This document shows positions 39,953 through 51,804 of a DNA stretch of 64,000 bases, one piece after another. Made by a program: the position numbers and the translations under genes. The first letter of the stretch is position 1. Every line of letters starts with the position of its first letter. The notes below the pieces were generated by a model that saw nothing but the letters and a program-made list of their open reading frames with translations, was not told where the DNA came from and did no database searches. Source of the stretch: Gigaspora margarita (Eukaryota; Glomeromycota; Glomeromycetes; Diversisporales; Gigasporaceae); NCBI GenBank assembly GCA_009809945.1, contig WTPW01000839.1:51674-115673 (forward strand), read 5' to 3'.

Positions 39953-42155
39953 ATTCGGCAAAATTTGAAAATGAACTTTCCTTTAATTCGTGAAAGTACG
40001 TTATATTTTTGCCATCTAAAATTGTTAGTAAAATACACAATAATGTAATTAATATATATGTCGTAGGTGGGAATGAAATTTAAGTAGATTTGGAAATTTC
40101 CTATAATTACGAATAGGGTGTTAAATTTCATGTAAATTACATGCAATTTACGTCGTATGATGTGTAAATTATACGTATAAACTCAAAATAACAATTTATA
40201 AAATTTGGTAAATTATCTATGATTTGGTTTTAAGTGGTCATTTGTTTAGTATAGCTATTGAGGCTGGGCCAAGTTGATGTTAATGCTGGTAGAAAGTATC
40301 ATCTGATTTGGCCAACTTTAATACCTATATTGTAACTTACATATCGGCACAGGTAAGTTATAGTTAACTTACCGTAATTTACTATGTAAAGTATGTTACA
40401 ATTAAGTTACAAGAACCTTAATTACAAACTTTCTGAAACCACTCAACGATCAATGTAATTGCCATAGCATCCAATTAATCATATGCTGCGACGACTTGAT
40501 AGTGATGTTAATTGTTGAAGTGGTTAGCTCTTAGATATCAGAAATACTATCAAATTTTATAAGCAATCAGATTTTAAATTATCTAGATATTAGAATTTTC
40601 GAGTATACATATATTTAGTACTGTATACTGTACTTTTTTTATATTGTTTATACAGTATCGTACTCCCTAATTATATAGTAGAATATGGGTGATTGGTGTT
40701 GGTACTGAATGCATACCCCGGAAATATCATACGATACATAAGCAAAAAATTAACTTATGTATATCACTCAAAAATTCATTATTTATTGTATAACGATAAT
40801 TACGTATATAATTTGAAAAGCATTATTGTATCATACGATACATACTATATTACGAAGATAGTTGAATTGATTAATTCTCTTGCTTTTCCTAAAAAGCAAA
40901 AATGAATCATTTTACAAACACTATAATAACACCAGACGAAGATGATAAATTATTGGCACCTCTACTGTCGAAGATGTGCTTATACATTTTCTTGAATATT
41001 ATATAAGATTTTTAATGAATGTAATAATCCTTTTTAACTAGAAAATTGTATCATTCCTGCAGAGTAATAGTAGATCATCCCTATAAGAAAGGGCACACGC
41101 TAAGATATGTAAATACATGTAGCAATATACGGACAGACACGGAATAGACATGGAAGCAGCATGTAAAATAAAATCATGAACCTCACTAAATATCTGTACT
41201 CACTGGAAATCAATATGTAAAAGCCAGTAAGTCTTAAAAACACGGAAAGAGGTAGGTAAAATCATGTATATTGTATATTGTATAAATTAGATCATTCCAA
41301 TATAATAATTGCTAAATCTGTAAATACTCATAAATCTAAAGCTTAAATGTTAGGGTTTTCATGCGTTTACAACAATTAAAGTTAGAAACTCAATCTTAAA
41401 ACATATATTTGTTCTCGAGCAAAGTTAATCTTCAATTGATATTGTTTAATAATTGGATATACTTACATGAAAAAAAATCAAACGCAATTAGACATGAAAT
41501 TCCAATAAACTACATCGCACAGCCCATAGTGTTGAACTAATGCAATTTTACTAGATGTTGTCAATTTGTATATAGAATGATTATAAAATATGATATTGTT
41601 GGAATGAATATTTAATATTAATGCTATTCAATTTTTAAAATTTTTATTTATATTATTTTTAATCAGTTTATAAATGTTCAATTAATAATTCTAAAGCAAT
41701 GTATAATATAATATATGCAATTTTTTGTATATTTGTTATGCCAATATCTTCTATCAATGACCTATTCATACATAGAGTTATTGTTGCAGACTATTTGGTT
41801 TGGCAGGCAATGCCAATGATTATTTTTAGGCTAAAAATTAATTTCTACCAAAGATATACTTAGATATCCATCTATATTTATGAAGTTAAATTAATGATTC
41901 AAACTTAAATAAGTAATATTTAGCATTGAGATATTGATTTAAATATAAATTACTTAATTATATAGTATTTTTTTAGATATAGTATAAGACAAATTCATTT
42001 TTTGTTATATCTGAAAAAATATTCTTATAAATGAGAAAAATATATATCTTACTGTATTTAAGCATATTATTATTTGAATTTGAACTGTAATTATGCACAT
42101 GTATATTCTAAAAAAATGTTTCAAGAAGTACAGAAAATGCTAACTTATAAATAAG
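39551..42155. other. Gene-free stretch with a (CT)n tract
   Basis: A (CT)n microsatellite is at 39919-39952. Small ATG-started frames exist (for example 40693-40905 and 40904-41008, the latter MNHFTNTIITPDEDDKLLAP) but I cannot support either as a gene. The region between 40060 and 40420 has repeated GTAAATTAC and GTAAGTTA words. The remaining sequence shows nothing recognisable. Confidence 0.4.
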
Positions 42156-44880
42156 TTATTTTTTAGTAAATTCTTCAGGTTTTTCAATAATATAATAAAG
42201 ACTATTTAACTGAAAAAAGCCTACACATTTTCTAATTGCTGACACAGGAATAAATTTCTTCACACCAAATCCAGCAAATATTTTTTATTAAACTATATAA
42301 TTGGTTGGTTAAATTTTGAGCATTATGTATGTATGCTAACATATATTTTGTCCCAGCATAATCATGAACCAAATAGCAAAGTACACAACCATAAAATGTA
42401 CCCAATGCATAAGATTCTTTCTGATTTTGAACTTCTAATTCATACTAAATATTATACATTAAATAAGTATCTAAAATATATAAAAATTAAGTAGTATATA
42501 TTGTATAAACTATTTAAAACCTTAATACCTGAATTATTACATGATTTGCTACCAACTTGTGTCAATACAGATCCAATCATATACCCATCTTTTGTTCAGA
42601 GTCTTGAAATCTTCTACCATAATTATTTAACTATAAATAAATATTAGTTTTGTAGACAGTTTTATAAACTTTTACAAGCAATACTTTCTTCATCTATTTG
42701 AAATTGATCATTTGATCAATAAAACTGACGTAAATATGTTATATCATGATCCCAATTTCCTTATGTCTTTTTCCTTCTTTAATTTTATAATCTGTTGCTG
42801 GGTGCCACAATTCTTTTACACTATTATCTAATGCAAAAACTTGATCACCATTATATTGTTTTTTCTTGCTAAGGAAAATTTTGATCATGAAACTTTGGTA
42901 AATATTAAGATAATTAAATCTTTCTATTATTATATTATTAACAAGGTTTTTATAGGGATACAAGCGAGAACACACTATGGGCTGTAGCAATTCATGCAAA
43001 GGTTCAATTGGATACTGCCAGAAAGTCCAACAAGGACTACAATCTTTTATAGAATCCTATATATGAAGTAAATATGAATACCATTTTGAATGCTAGTAAA
43101 CATGAGATATCTTTTTGGCATAATCTCTAAGAATTTATTTGAATACTTTTTAAATTTTGTTAAAAATGATAAATTTAATTACCGTTCATAGCTTTTCCAA
43201 AATTCTTGAAAATATTTGCTAATATCAGCTAGTTTATTTTGAGTAATTGTATGCTTAATACATATATGACATGCTAAAACATATGCTGCCCAACCATTCA
43301 GTAATATAAATAATATTACAATTAATTATATAATAAATAATAATTAGTAATATAAATGATTTTAAGCTTATTTTATTATTATAACTTCTAACCTTGGATT
43401 CTTTAAATAATTTACTAAAAGAGGTAATAAATATAAACATGTCAAATTAGTCCACTCTTCAGCTTTACAAATGACCAAATTCAGAGGGCATTGTTTTGTT
43501 ATTTTTATTTTTATCCATAATTTCTCCAATTTTTTTCCAAATTCGTTTTGGCATAACATGATGTTCAGTTTCAGCATTATTTAGTTCTGAATTTGAAAAA
43601 AAGTTATATTCCAATGTTTATATATCCAAAAAGATACTTCTTCAAAAAGAAGATACATAATATCTAGTGAAAAAGATCTAGAAAACTTGGTTGCTTTAAG
43701 TTCAAAGAGAATACTTCGACCATTTACCCCTACATAATTTAAAATAGTTGTTTGTTATTAATCTTGTTTTAAAATTATATTTATTAAAATAAGCTTAAAT
43801 AAATTTACTTGTTTCTGAAGCACATTGTTTTTACCCTGTATCAGATGCTTGATTTTCATATTCTTTAATTTTTAAAATAAGATTCATGTGTCCTTAGTAG
43901 TAAATTATCTAAATTATAAATTGGCAATTTACAACCTGAAGGTGGTATAAGTGTATAGTAAACATGATATTTATTTGGTTATCCACTTATAATACCTCAT
44001 ATATCACAAAATAAAAATTTTACTTACCTTCTAACTGCTTTAGTTCATTAACTAGAGGATGCATAAAGGTATTAAAATTTTTTGTTTGTTTTGAACCTGG
44101 TATATTGCTACTACTAAAAGATTTTCTTTTTTTACATGAATTTTTTTTGTAATAAATTATTGTTAATCATTAAAATTACCCAACAATCATGTGGTTATTC
44201 AAATATTTGATATCTATCTAATGATACAGAAAATGCTATATCAAGATCATCAGGTAATAGCTTTTCTTCCAATATTTCTTTATATAACTTGCTATCATAA
44301 ATATCTCTAATAGTTTCATTATCTCATTTGTAATTAGACAATATTTTAATTGAATTGTATGAGTTGGTTCTGCATATTGAATTCGTAATTGTGGGATCAA
44401 TGAAAAGTAAATAGCAATTTTCTTGGGTTTTCTTTACTATCATATTGTAATTCATCACAAATTTGACATCTTGTATCTTCAATAAATTCTTCAGTAAAGG
44501 CTTGACAAGAATTTATACACATTTCAACTTTTGTTTCTTCAAAATTTACTAACTGATGAGTTTTTTTTTGCTAAATATAAACTTGCATTAGAACACTTAA
44601 AAATTTTTAAAACACTTTCATAAAAATTATTTGAAACAGCTAAATTTTCTATTTTTAAATATAATAATTGAAAAGCTTTAACCTCTGGTGATAAATAATT
44701 AAAATCTAGTAATATAAAAAATTATTCTAAAATAAATATTAAATTTTGTTATTTTTAAATAATAAATAATAAATTACCCAATTTATTTGATTATAAATTT
44801 CATTTTCATCTAATAAATCTTTAGAAAATTTATGTTTAGTTATTAGCATTTCATTTACATAATTTGTAGCAATAATGTAT
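42156..44880 (-). pseudogene. Tnp2-family (CACTA) transposase relic with introns
   Basis: Conserved blocks of fungal Tnp2/Transposase_21 proteins appear in the correct order on the minus strand. These are SPEVKAFQLLYLKIENLAVS (44690-44620); INSCQAFTEEF and CQICDELQYDS (44530-44430); FSLIPQLRIQYAEPTH and DIYDSKLYKEIL, DIAFSVSLDRYQIF (44400-44180); PGSKQTKNFNTFMHPLVNEL (44105-44030). Then LLRTHESYF; GVNGRSILFELKATKFSRSF and DIMYLLFE (43735-43620); WKKIGEIM...EEWTNL (43560-43440); FWQYPIEPLHELLQPIVCSR (43000); and a C-terminal AIRKCVGFFQLNSLYYIIEK ending at the stop 42156-42158. GT donors are visible (for example GTAAGT at 44027-44022). Frameshifts and stops show it is dead. It catalyses nothing now; intact relatives excise and insert CACTA DNA transposons. 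Confidence 0.8.
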
Positions 44881-45368
44881 TAAATTAAAATGATTAATAA
44901 ATAAATATTAAATATATAATAAATATTAATTTATACATAAATTTATATACTTCTCTTCTAATTGATCAACTTATTCATAATCATATTGATAATTTTCATA
45001 ACATATTGTTAATTTTTATAATCATATTGATAATTTTCATTATCATATTGATAATTTTCATTATCATATTTATCATCAAATTGATTATTTTTATAATCAT
45101 AATTAGATATTGATAATTTTCAATATCACTAATTTCTATATCTTCATCTATTGTAATTTCCATATTTTCTAATCTATTATTTTCATGTTTATATCTGATT
45201 AAATTTGTAAATTTTTAAAACTTGCACTATTTTCATATTTGTATTTAGTTGATTGAGCTTGAATATTTTCTAAACTTTTTTCTCTAAAATTTAAATAAAT
45301 AAATAAATAAATAAAATTTAGATTATTTATAATAAAAATTTTATAAATTCTTATATCACTAATGTATT
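44881..45368 (-). pseudogene. Degenerate N-terminal part of the Tnp2 relic with YDNENYQ repeats
   Basis: Coding-like scraps (RLENMEITIDEDIEISDIEN) lie upstream of the Tnp2 blocks. At 44985-45075 a ~21-bp tandem unit (ATTTTCATTATCATATTGAT) encodes YDNENYQ on the minus strand. An acidic low-complexity N-terminus is plausible, but no continuous frame remains. Confidence 0.4.
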
Positions 45369-45377
45369 ATAAGTATA

Positions 45378-45709
45378 GGTGAATCTATTTGTCACCAGTG
45401 GTGATAGTTACTGGATTGCGATTGACCAATTAGATCAAAGGATCATGTATAATGTAAAAAATGCAAAAACTTTGATTTTTTTAAAAAATCACTTATAACT
45501 TAAAATTTTGTCTATAATCTAATTTTTTTTATACAAAAAAAAATTTCGTTGCAAAATTTTACTATATACAACACTCTATTCGAACCTTGACTATGGCTTT
45601 ACCTAGTAAGTTCAATGATTTGTTTTAGTTTTGATCATAACATTACATGATCTAATTGGTCAATCACAATCCGGTGACTGTCACCACTGGCAACGAATAC
45701 ATTTTTTCT
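45378..45709. mobile_element. 332-bp MULE-like MITE, member 3
   Basis: The perfect 9-bp ATAAGTATA flanks it (45369-45377 and 45710-45718). Imperfect inverted ends contain TTGTCACCAGTGGTGA and GATTGACCAATTAGATCA. Interior AAAAAATCACTTATAACTTA and TTTTGTCTATAA, TGCAAAATTTTACTATATA are shared with 24840-25159. It separates the Tnp2 relic from the divergent coding relic. Confidence 0.8.
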
Positions 45710-46082
45710 ATAAGTATAATCTAGATTTTTATAATATTCATTTGATTTAACAGAATTAAGTTAAAAAATATTGCAATCTTTAATAAAGTTTTTTTGATGC
45801 CTTAGCTTAGTTTGTTTAGTAACTTTAATACTATTTTGGTTTTTTTGAATGTGTTTTGGATATTGGCAAATTATAAATTTCGAATCCATCTGTAAGGATT
45901 TTAATTCAAAATAATTATTACTAATAGATATTTAATTATTAACTATAACATTTACTTTATGTTATACAATCTATTTGTAATACATTCTATAATAGTGGCA
46001 AATCATAATTAAATTTAGTAAACACGTATAAATTTTGTGTTAATCAAAATATAAATATTGAAACTTTATTTTCTTAATAATA

Positions 46083-46815
46083 ATGCTAAAAGAAGAAATT
46101 CAAAATTTAAGTACGCTTCTTGCAGAAACTGTTCAAAAAATTTCTGCACTCGAAGCTAAATATAAAAATCCTTCTGAACTTCCAATAATTTCTAAACCAA
46201 AAGCATCAAAAGACAAAAAACAAGCAAAATTTCATTAAGCAAAGTTTTTCTTTAAATGAAACTGAAATTTCTGAAGTAAAAAAAATGGCAGAAATGATTT
46301 TAGATAACTATAGAATTTTATGTGATACAACAATTTATAGAGTCAAACCAGCACTTGCTAATAACTGGATCGATATGGTAAAAATTTTTTTAATATTATA
46401 AATATTTATATATACAGATCTAATAATTTTTTAATTAAAAAAATAATATTCAAAATATTTTGGTGAAAATAACTGGGCCTATTATGAAGCTATAAAGCTA
46501 GTTATGCAAGATAGAAGTAAATTTTAATTTTAATTTATATTATATTATTTTAATAAATATTTAAACTACTAAATTTTTTAATTTAAAAACTTTTAATATT
46601 TTAAGAGTATATTTATTAATTTAATATTAATTTTTTAAGATTCTTATGAAAGATGAAAAAAAACAAAAGGTTCAAGAAAAATCCCTAATGAAAATATTGC
46701 AAATAAAAAAAATTTGGATGTTGAAGAAATTACAAGTGAAAGCGAAAATGAAATTGAAAATGAAATTGAAAATGCAATTGAGATTGAAAATGCAAGAATT
46801 TCATACAAATATAGG
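46083..46815 (+). pseudogene. Broken multi-exon coding relic, unrecognised
   Basis: The first ATG (46083) opens MLKEEIQNLSTLLAETVQKI, continuing for 51 codons to a stop. A one-base slip in an A run near 46215 restores a frame reading NFIKQSFSLNETEISEVKKM and LANNWIDM up to a GT donor at 46378. A second scrap KYFGENNWAYYEAIKLVMQD ends at a GT at 46517. A third (RKIPNENIANKKNLDVEEIT, then Glu/Asn repeats) ends at a GT near 46816. The coiled-coil-like start and acidic repeats are clear but no family is recognised. Divergent arrangement with the Tnp2 relic suggests a second gene of the same CACTA-type element; that is inference. Confidence 0.5.
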
Positions 46816-46819
46816 TAAA

Positions 46820-47030
46820 ATTAAATATTTATAAAAAGCAAACTTTTATAATATCAATATTATTTAATTTAATTAATTTAATTATCTATTATAATATTAT
46901 AAATAAAAATTTAGAAAATATTAAACAATGACCAAAAAGAAAAAAAAACCAACCTATATCTTATCAAACCTAAATAGTAGTATTAAACGATTATATATAC
47001 TTGAATAATTATATTTCTTTTAATAAATTC
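46820..47030. other. AT-rich spacer
   Basis: No feature supported. Confidence 0.4.
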
Positions 47031-47340
47031 ATTTTACTATATATAACAAGTTAAAATAATTTATTAGTATTAAAAATTTTTAAATAAATAAAATTTATTA
47101 AATCATTTTTAATAAAAAAATATTGTTATAATTTATTAGTATTAAAATTTTTTAAATAAATAAAATTTAATAAATTTATTTTGCTATATATAACAAGTTA
47201 AAATAATTTATTAGTATTAAAAATTTTTAAATAAATAAAATTTATTATCATTTTTAATAAAAAAAATATCGTTATAATTTATTAGTATTAAAATTTTTTA
47301 AATAAATAAAATTTATTAAATCATTTTTAATAAAAAAAAA
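47031..47340 (+). repeat. ~148-bp tandem duplication with internal half-repeats
   Basis: Two copies start near 47031 and 47180, each containing CTATATATAACAAGTTAAAA. Each copy in turn holds two versions of TTTATTAGTATTAAAAATTT TTAAATAAATAAAATTTATT. The nested arrangement implies two rounds of duplication. Confidence 0.75.
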
Positions 47341-47539
47341 TATCATATATTAATTAATTTAATTTATTAATTAAAAATAATAATAATAAATATAATAACT
47401 ATATATTATTTTTCTATATAAAATTACATGTTACAAATATATGTAAATGGTACATTTTCTGTGGTTTGAATATGTACTAATTTCTTGGTTATTTTACAAT
47501 GTTATTTTTCCATGTATTTTTCCATATTTTCCATTTTAA

Positions 47540-47985
47540 ATTTTTTTATAGGGCATTTGATCGAAAAAGAGAAAAGCATATGACAGCCATGTCTGCAGCT
47601 TCAAAATGCTATGCATGTGAAGGATCAAATGGTGTGGAAAAACTCAATGCATGTGTGATCAACACATGTTAATGCATGGGCACCGGTGTAATCCAAACAT
47701 GAATAGGAATGGGCTTTGAAAGAAATCAGGTAAATTTAAAAAACAAAAGCTGCAAAATTTATCTGGCCAGCAACGAAAACCAAAGAATTCTCATGACCTA
47801 TCCAACCACTCCCAGACAACGAACAAGATTCTATTATTACTTTGTTAGCCGGCTTGTGCAGCGAGTGAAAAACTACCAACTATTCCCAGTGCAATCTCGA
47901 TTGCTACTTTCGCGGTTGGTCTTTGCTGTTCTGGCCAATTTCGATACTTGTGTTCTGCTAATTTCAAAAATCAACCTAGTATAAA
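47540..47985 (+). pseudogene. Coding-like relic with Cys-rich scrap
   Basis: The sequence is GC-richer than its flanks and reads DRKREKHMTAMSAASKCYAC, EGSNGVEKLNACV, then stops, and after a GT at 47731 QQRKPKNSHDLSNHSQTTNK in another frame. This resembles protein-coding sequence with a CxxC pair, but no family is recognised and stops interrupt every frame. It lies downstream of the 46083-46815 relic and could be its continuation. Confidence 0.3.
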
Positions 47986-48265
47986 TCACATGCCAGCACG
48001 ATCCACAACTCATACTGAGGCATGCCCAAATTCCAGATCAGAATACTTCAGAATGTATCGGGAATCATGGTCAGCTGATCAGATTGATCAATTTTGCCCC
48101 AAGATCATAAAAAATTTTACTAATAAATCATATCCATTCATTAAGTAAAAAATGCCTATCTAATAATTTTTGCTATAGAACCTGCTAACAACTTAGGCTA
48201 AACGCTGACCTAGATCTGACGCATCCAACCCAGAATTTTGGGAACACTCCTGTAAAATTCAGCAA
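47985..48265 (-). mobile_element. TIR repeat family R, copy 1 (reverse)
   Basis: This is the reverse complement of 51805-52050. Shared words on the minus strand are TTACAGGAGTGTTCCC, GATGCGTCAGATCTAGGTCA-like, TTAATGAATGGATATGATTT and GGGGCAAAATTGATCAA. It ends in CTCAGTATGAGTT. Confidence 0.65.
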
Positions 48266-48269
48266 ACAC

Positions 48270-49423
48270 AAATGTTGTATAATGTGATTCTTTTCGATAC
48301 TAAAAAATTAATAATGAAAAAAAAATAACAAGGTTTGTTTAAAATTAAATATTCGAAAAATTGTATTTTCTTTATATGAATTAATATAATTAATATGACA
48401 TATAATGCGCAATATATTTGTAGTATAATAAAATTTAAATAATTCTGAGTTCTAATTTTTTTATTAAATTTCGTAATATAATCGAAAAGCATACCTGTAT
48501 GTTTCTTATATTGGGATAATCTGGCTGATATACTGGAGTTGAATTTTATTTGATGAATGCATCTATTACAAATCAATACACAGTACTATATGTGGTTAAG
48601 GTTGATTTGGTACTATCATGATACAATTGCTAGAATTTGAATTGTGATAATATTCTTGATCATAACTTGCTCATCGATACTTTAGTCTTAACATTTTTGA
48701 TCACGAATTGTATATCCAATCAAAAGCATTATAGCAGATCATATTGCCACTTTAGTTTTAGCACACTAATCACATTTTGGATATAATCATGATTTATCAG
48801 TTGGTAGATCGACATTCTTAGTAATATATTCACTGTTTTTATTAATATCATAGATTTTTTTTTTGAGCTATTTTTGTTCTTGCACTTGTCCTTAAATACA
48901 AAATGCTTCCAAATTCGTTAAACATTTGGTTGACTTTTTTTCGCTTAAAATAGTTGGTTATATTAAGTAATCAAACAACAAAGCAAATTTGGAAGATTTA
49001 TGTTTTATGATTTTAAGAGAGTTGCGTTAAATGATTAATAAATTCTTTTGCTCTCATCTTTGATAATCAGAGATTATCATTTAATCAGCCCAATAAAAAA
49101 TCCTATGAAAAAAATTGAAAAATGCCAAATATTGAGTGAATAGATATACAGATTTGTATCGGGCCACCAATATTTATGTCTAAAAGGCATATTTTTATTA
49201 TTGGTTGTTATAGCATTTTTGCAATTTTTTTTCTTTTAATGATCAGGTGTCTTATTATACTATAGTATCAGTCACATTAACAGGTCACAGGACAAGAAGT
49301 ATCATATATGCAATGTGATACTTGATATATGAAAAATAATCAGCATGCGATAGTTAGGGTCACGTTGACCAATCAGTTCCAAGATTTTGCGGACATATGC
49401 CAATTTCATCAGCTGTATAACCA
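48270..49423 (+). repeat. ~1.1-kb direct repeat, copy 1
   Basis: This matches 53990-55082 in segments and in the same orientation: TATGTGGTTAAGGTTGATTT, CTTGCTCATCGATACTTTAG, CCAATCAAAAGCATTA, GATTATCATTTAATCA, CAATAAAAAATCCTA and GAAAAATGCCAAATAT. Both copies end against a minus-strand Helitron 3' end. No coding content; an inverted pair with 54410-54470 involves TTGAATTTTATTTGATGAAT. Confidence 0.6.
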
Positions 49424-49470
49424 CTAGATAGCTGCATAACGTTGTTATGTGAAACCAGGAATGGAATACT
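49424..49470 (-). mobile_element. Helitron-type 3' terminus, family 2
   Basis: CTAG (49424-49427) is followed rightward by ATAGCTGC and a hairpin GCATAACGTTGTTATGTG. Sequence similarity to the copy at 55726 continues for about 230 bp (GTACTTTGTCAGGTAGA, TTATGTAAG.GTATACTT). Confidence 0.6.
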
Positions 49471-49559
49471 ACTGTAATTTGCAGAAAATAGTACTCAGAT
49501 CTCTTACATTTCTAGGGGCAAAATCTTGATAAGTACCTGGTGTGTACTTTGTCAGGTAG

Positions 49560-51800
49560 AGGGTATTTTATGTAGGGGAGTTTATGTAAGGGTATACTTT
49601 AAATGTAATAAGATTGAGCCATGCGATGCTGTTGCAAAATGGATGATAAACTGTTGATGCTGTGAACAAAGCCACAGGCATCCATTTGTCACGAGACTAT
49701 GACCCTGGCCCATGATGCAGGATGGTTGATGGATAAGTTTGGGATATTGATGAAGGGGTAATACATTTAAGAGTTCGGTAAGTATGATGTATTGAGTAAG
49801 AGTTAATGCTTAATGAGTAAGTATGAGGTCATAGGAATTGGCTTTTTAAGAGAGGTAAGGAAGAGAGTTGTTCTACTTTGCTGCTAGCTCGATGAAAGTC
49901 TAGCTGTGTCGTTAGTACTCGCTCACCCGCCACTAGGTAGGAACTCTCTATGGGTTTTGTAGTCTTATAGGAGGGTTCAATAGTTCGGGTTGACAACCAG
50001 AATATCGGAGGTAATCAGCTTGTTGGCCGATCAGACAGGTTAGGTAATGGAGAAAGAGAAAGTGAGATGCCATGAATGGAGCATGAGACTATAATCCAGA
50101 CCCATGTTGTAAATTCATGATTGATTAGTATGGGTATTGATGTGTCATGAACAAAGTCACGTGGCATACATTTGTTATGACGTGAAATGGTCCATTATAT
50201 AGAGTTGATGTTGGTAAGTATGAGGTATTGGTGATAGTTATTATGAGTATGGGGAATAGTAAGAATAAGGTATTGCGGAATGTTTGATTTGTTGAGTAAG
50301 GTATTGTTAACAGAGATTTATGGGTAGGGGAATGAGTAAAAATAAGATATTGTATAAGAAGTATTGGTTCAGTTGAGTAGGTATGAGGTCATAAGGGACA
50401 GATATTTAAGAAGGAAATGAGGTGTCGTGAACAGAGTCACATAGTATCCGTTTGTCATGAGACCATGAACCGGATCCATAACATTTGATAAGTGGTAAGT
50501 AAGTATGAGATATGGGAACGGATATTATATGTATAGAAAATAAGTAAAAATAAGGTATTACATGAGAGATTTTGGTTCCATCGAGTAAGTATGAGCAGTG
50601 GTTATGGATATTTATGGGTATAGAAAATGAGTAAGAATGAGATATTCCATGAGAGATGTTTGGTTTGGTTGAGTAGGTATGAGGTCATAAAGGACAGGAT
50701 GAAAATGAGATACTATGATTAAGTCACATAGCATCCATTTGTCACGAGATGTGAATAACATAGAGTTGACGAGTGGTAGATATGAGGTATTTGTGACGGA
50801 TATTAGGTGTATGGGAAAGGAGTAAAAATGATGTTTTGCATAAGAGATTTTTGTTCCATTGAGTAGTTGTTTATCATATAGAAAATAAGTAAGAAATGAG
50901 GTAGTTCATAAGTAACATAGGTGCAGTTGGGTAAGTATGAAGTTTGGTAGCTTGGGTGGACAACTCGAAGATCGAAGGTAATTGGCTTGTTGGACTGATT
51001 GAACAGGTCAGGTATTAAAGAAAGAGCAAGTGAGAGGTTATAAATGACTGTAATTCAGACCTATGATGTAGGATTGATGACTGGTTAGTATAAGATATTG
51101 AGATGCTATAAACAAGTCTCATGGCATCTATTTGTTATGAAACTGTGATCTGGGTTCATGACATAAAGTTGATGCATAGTAGTATGAGGTTTACTATTGA
51201 ATATTATAGGTATGGAAATGTATAAGGATGAGGTATTGCATAAGAGATATTGGTTCAAGATATTGGTGATGTGTATTTATGTGTGAGAAATGATTAATAA
51301 TGAGGTATTGTGTGGGTCATGTTGGTTTGGTTAAGTAAAATGAGATCTTTATGAGGGACGGTTATTTGAGAAGAAAATAAGATGATGTGAATGAAGTCAC
51401 ATGGCATTTTTAGTTACGGGGCTGTGAACTGGGCCTATTATAAAAGTTGATGCATAGTAAGTATGAGGTATTGGTAATGAAAATTATGTGTATGGGAAAT
51501 GAGTAAGGATGAGATTTTACATGAGAAATTTTGGTATCATTGAGTAAGTATTTAGTATTGGTGACAGATGTTTATGGGTATAGAAAATAACAGAGTAGAG
51601 AAATGTTGGTGCATTGACTTTGTTGTTAGTACTCACCCACCCACTACTGGGTGGGAGCATTTAGTGTTGGGTATTTGGGAGTTATAGGTATGATTGATAG
51701 CCCAGGTGCACAGCCTGGATATCAAAAATTAGTGCTTCGATAGCCCAACTATACAGCTCGGATATCGAAGAAAAAGAGGTAGATATAAGACTGGTTTAGC
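49560..51800 (+). repeat. 2.2-kb higher-order degenerate tandem array
   Basis: A ~280-480-bp unit contains GTGAACAAAGTCACATGGCA, CATTTGTCACGAGACTRTGA, GTTGATGAGTGGTAAGTATG and GAGGTATTGSATAAGAGAT, and restarts near 49668, 50148, 50424, 50712, 51105 and 51386. A larger repeat carrying GTTAGTACTCRCYCACCC and GACAACYCGAAGATCGAAGG-type blocks occurs at 49905-50070, 50945-51040 and 51620-51780. It is G/T-rich on this strand. All frames are broken. It lies directly right of a Helitron 3' end and may be that element's body. Confidence 0.65.
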
Positions 51801-51804
51801 GATA

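Noticed and set aside
40904..41008. Short gene MNHFTNTIITPDEDDKLLAP
   Set aside because: Only 34 codons, no splice partner or homologue recognised; cannot be told from chance.
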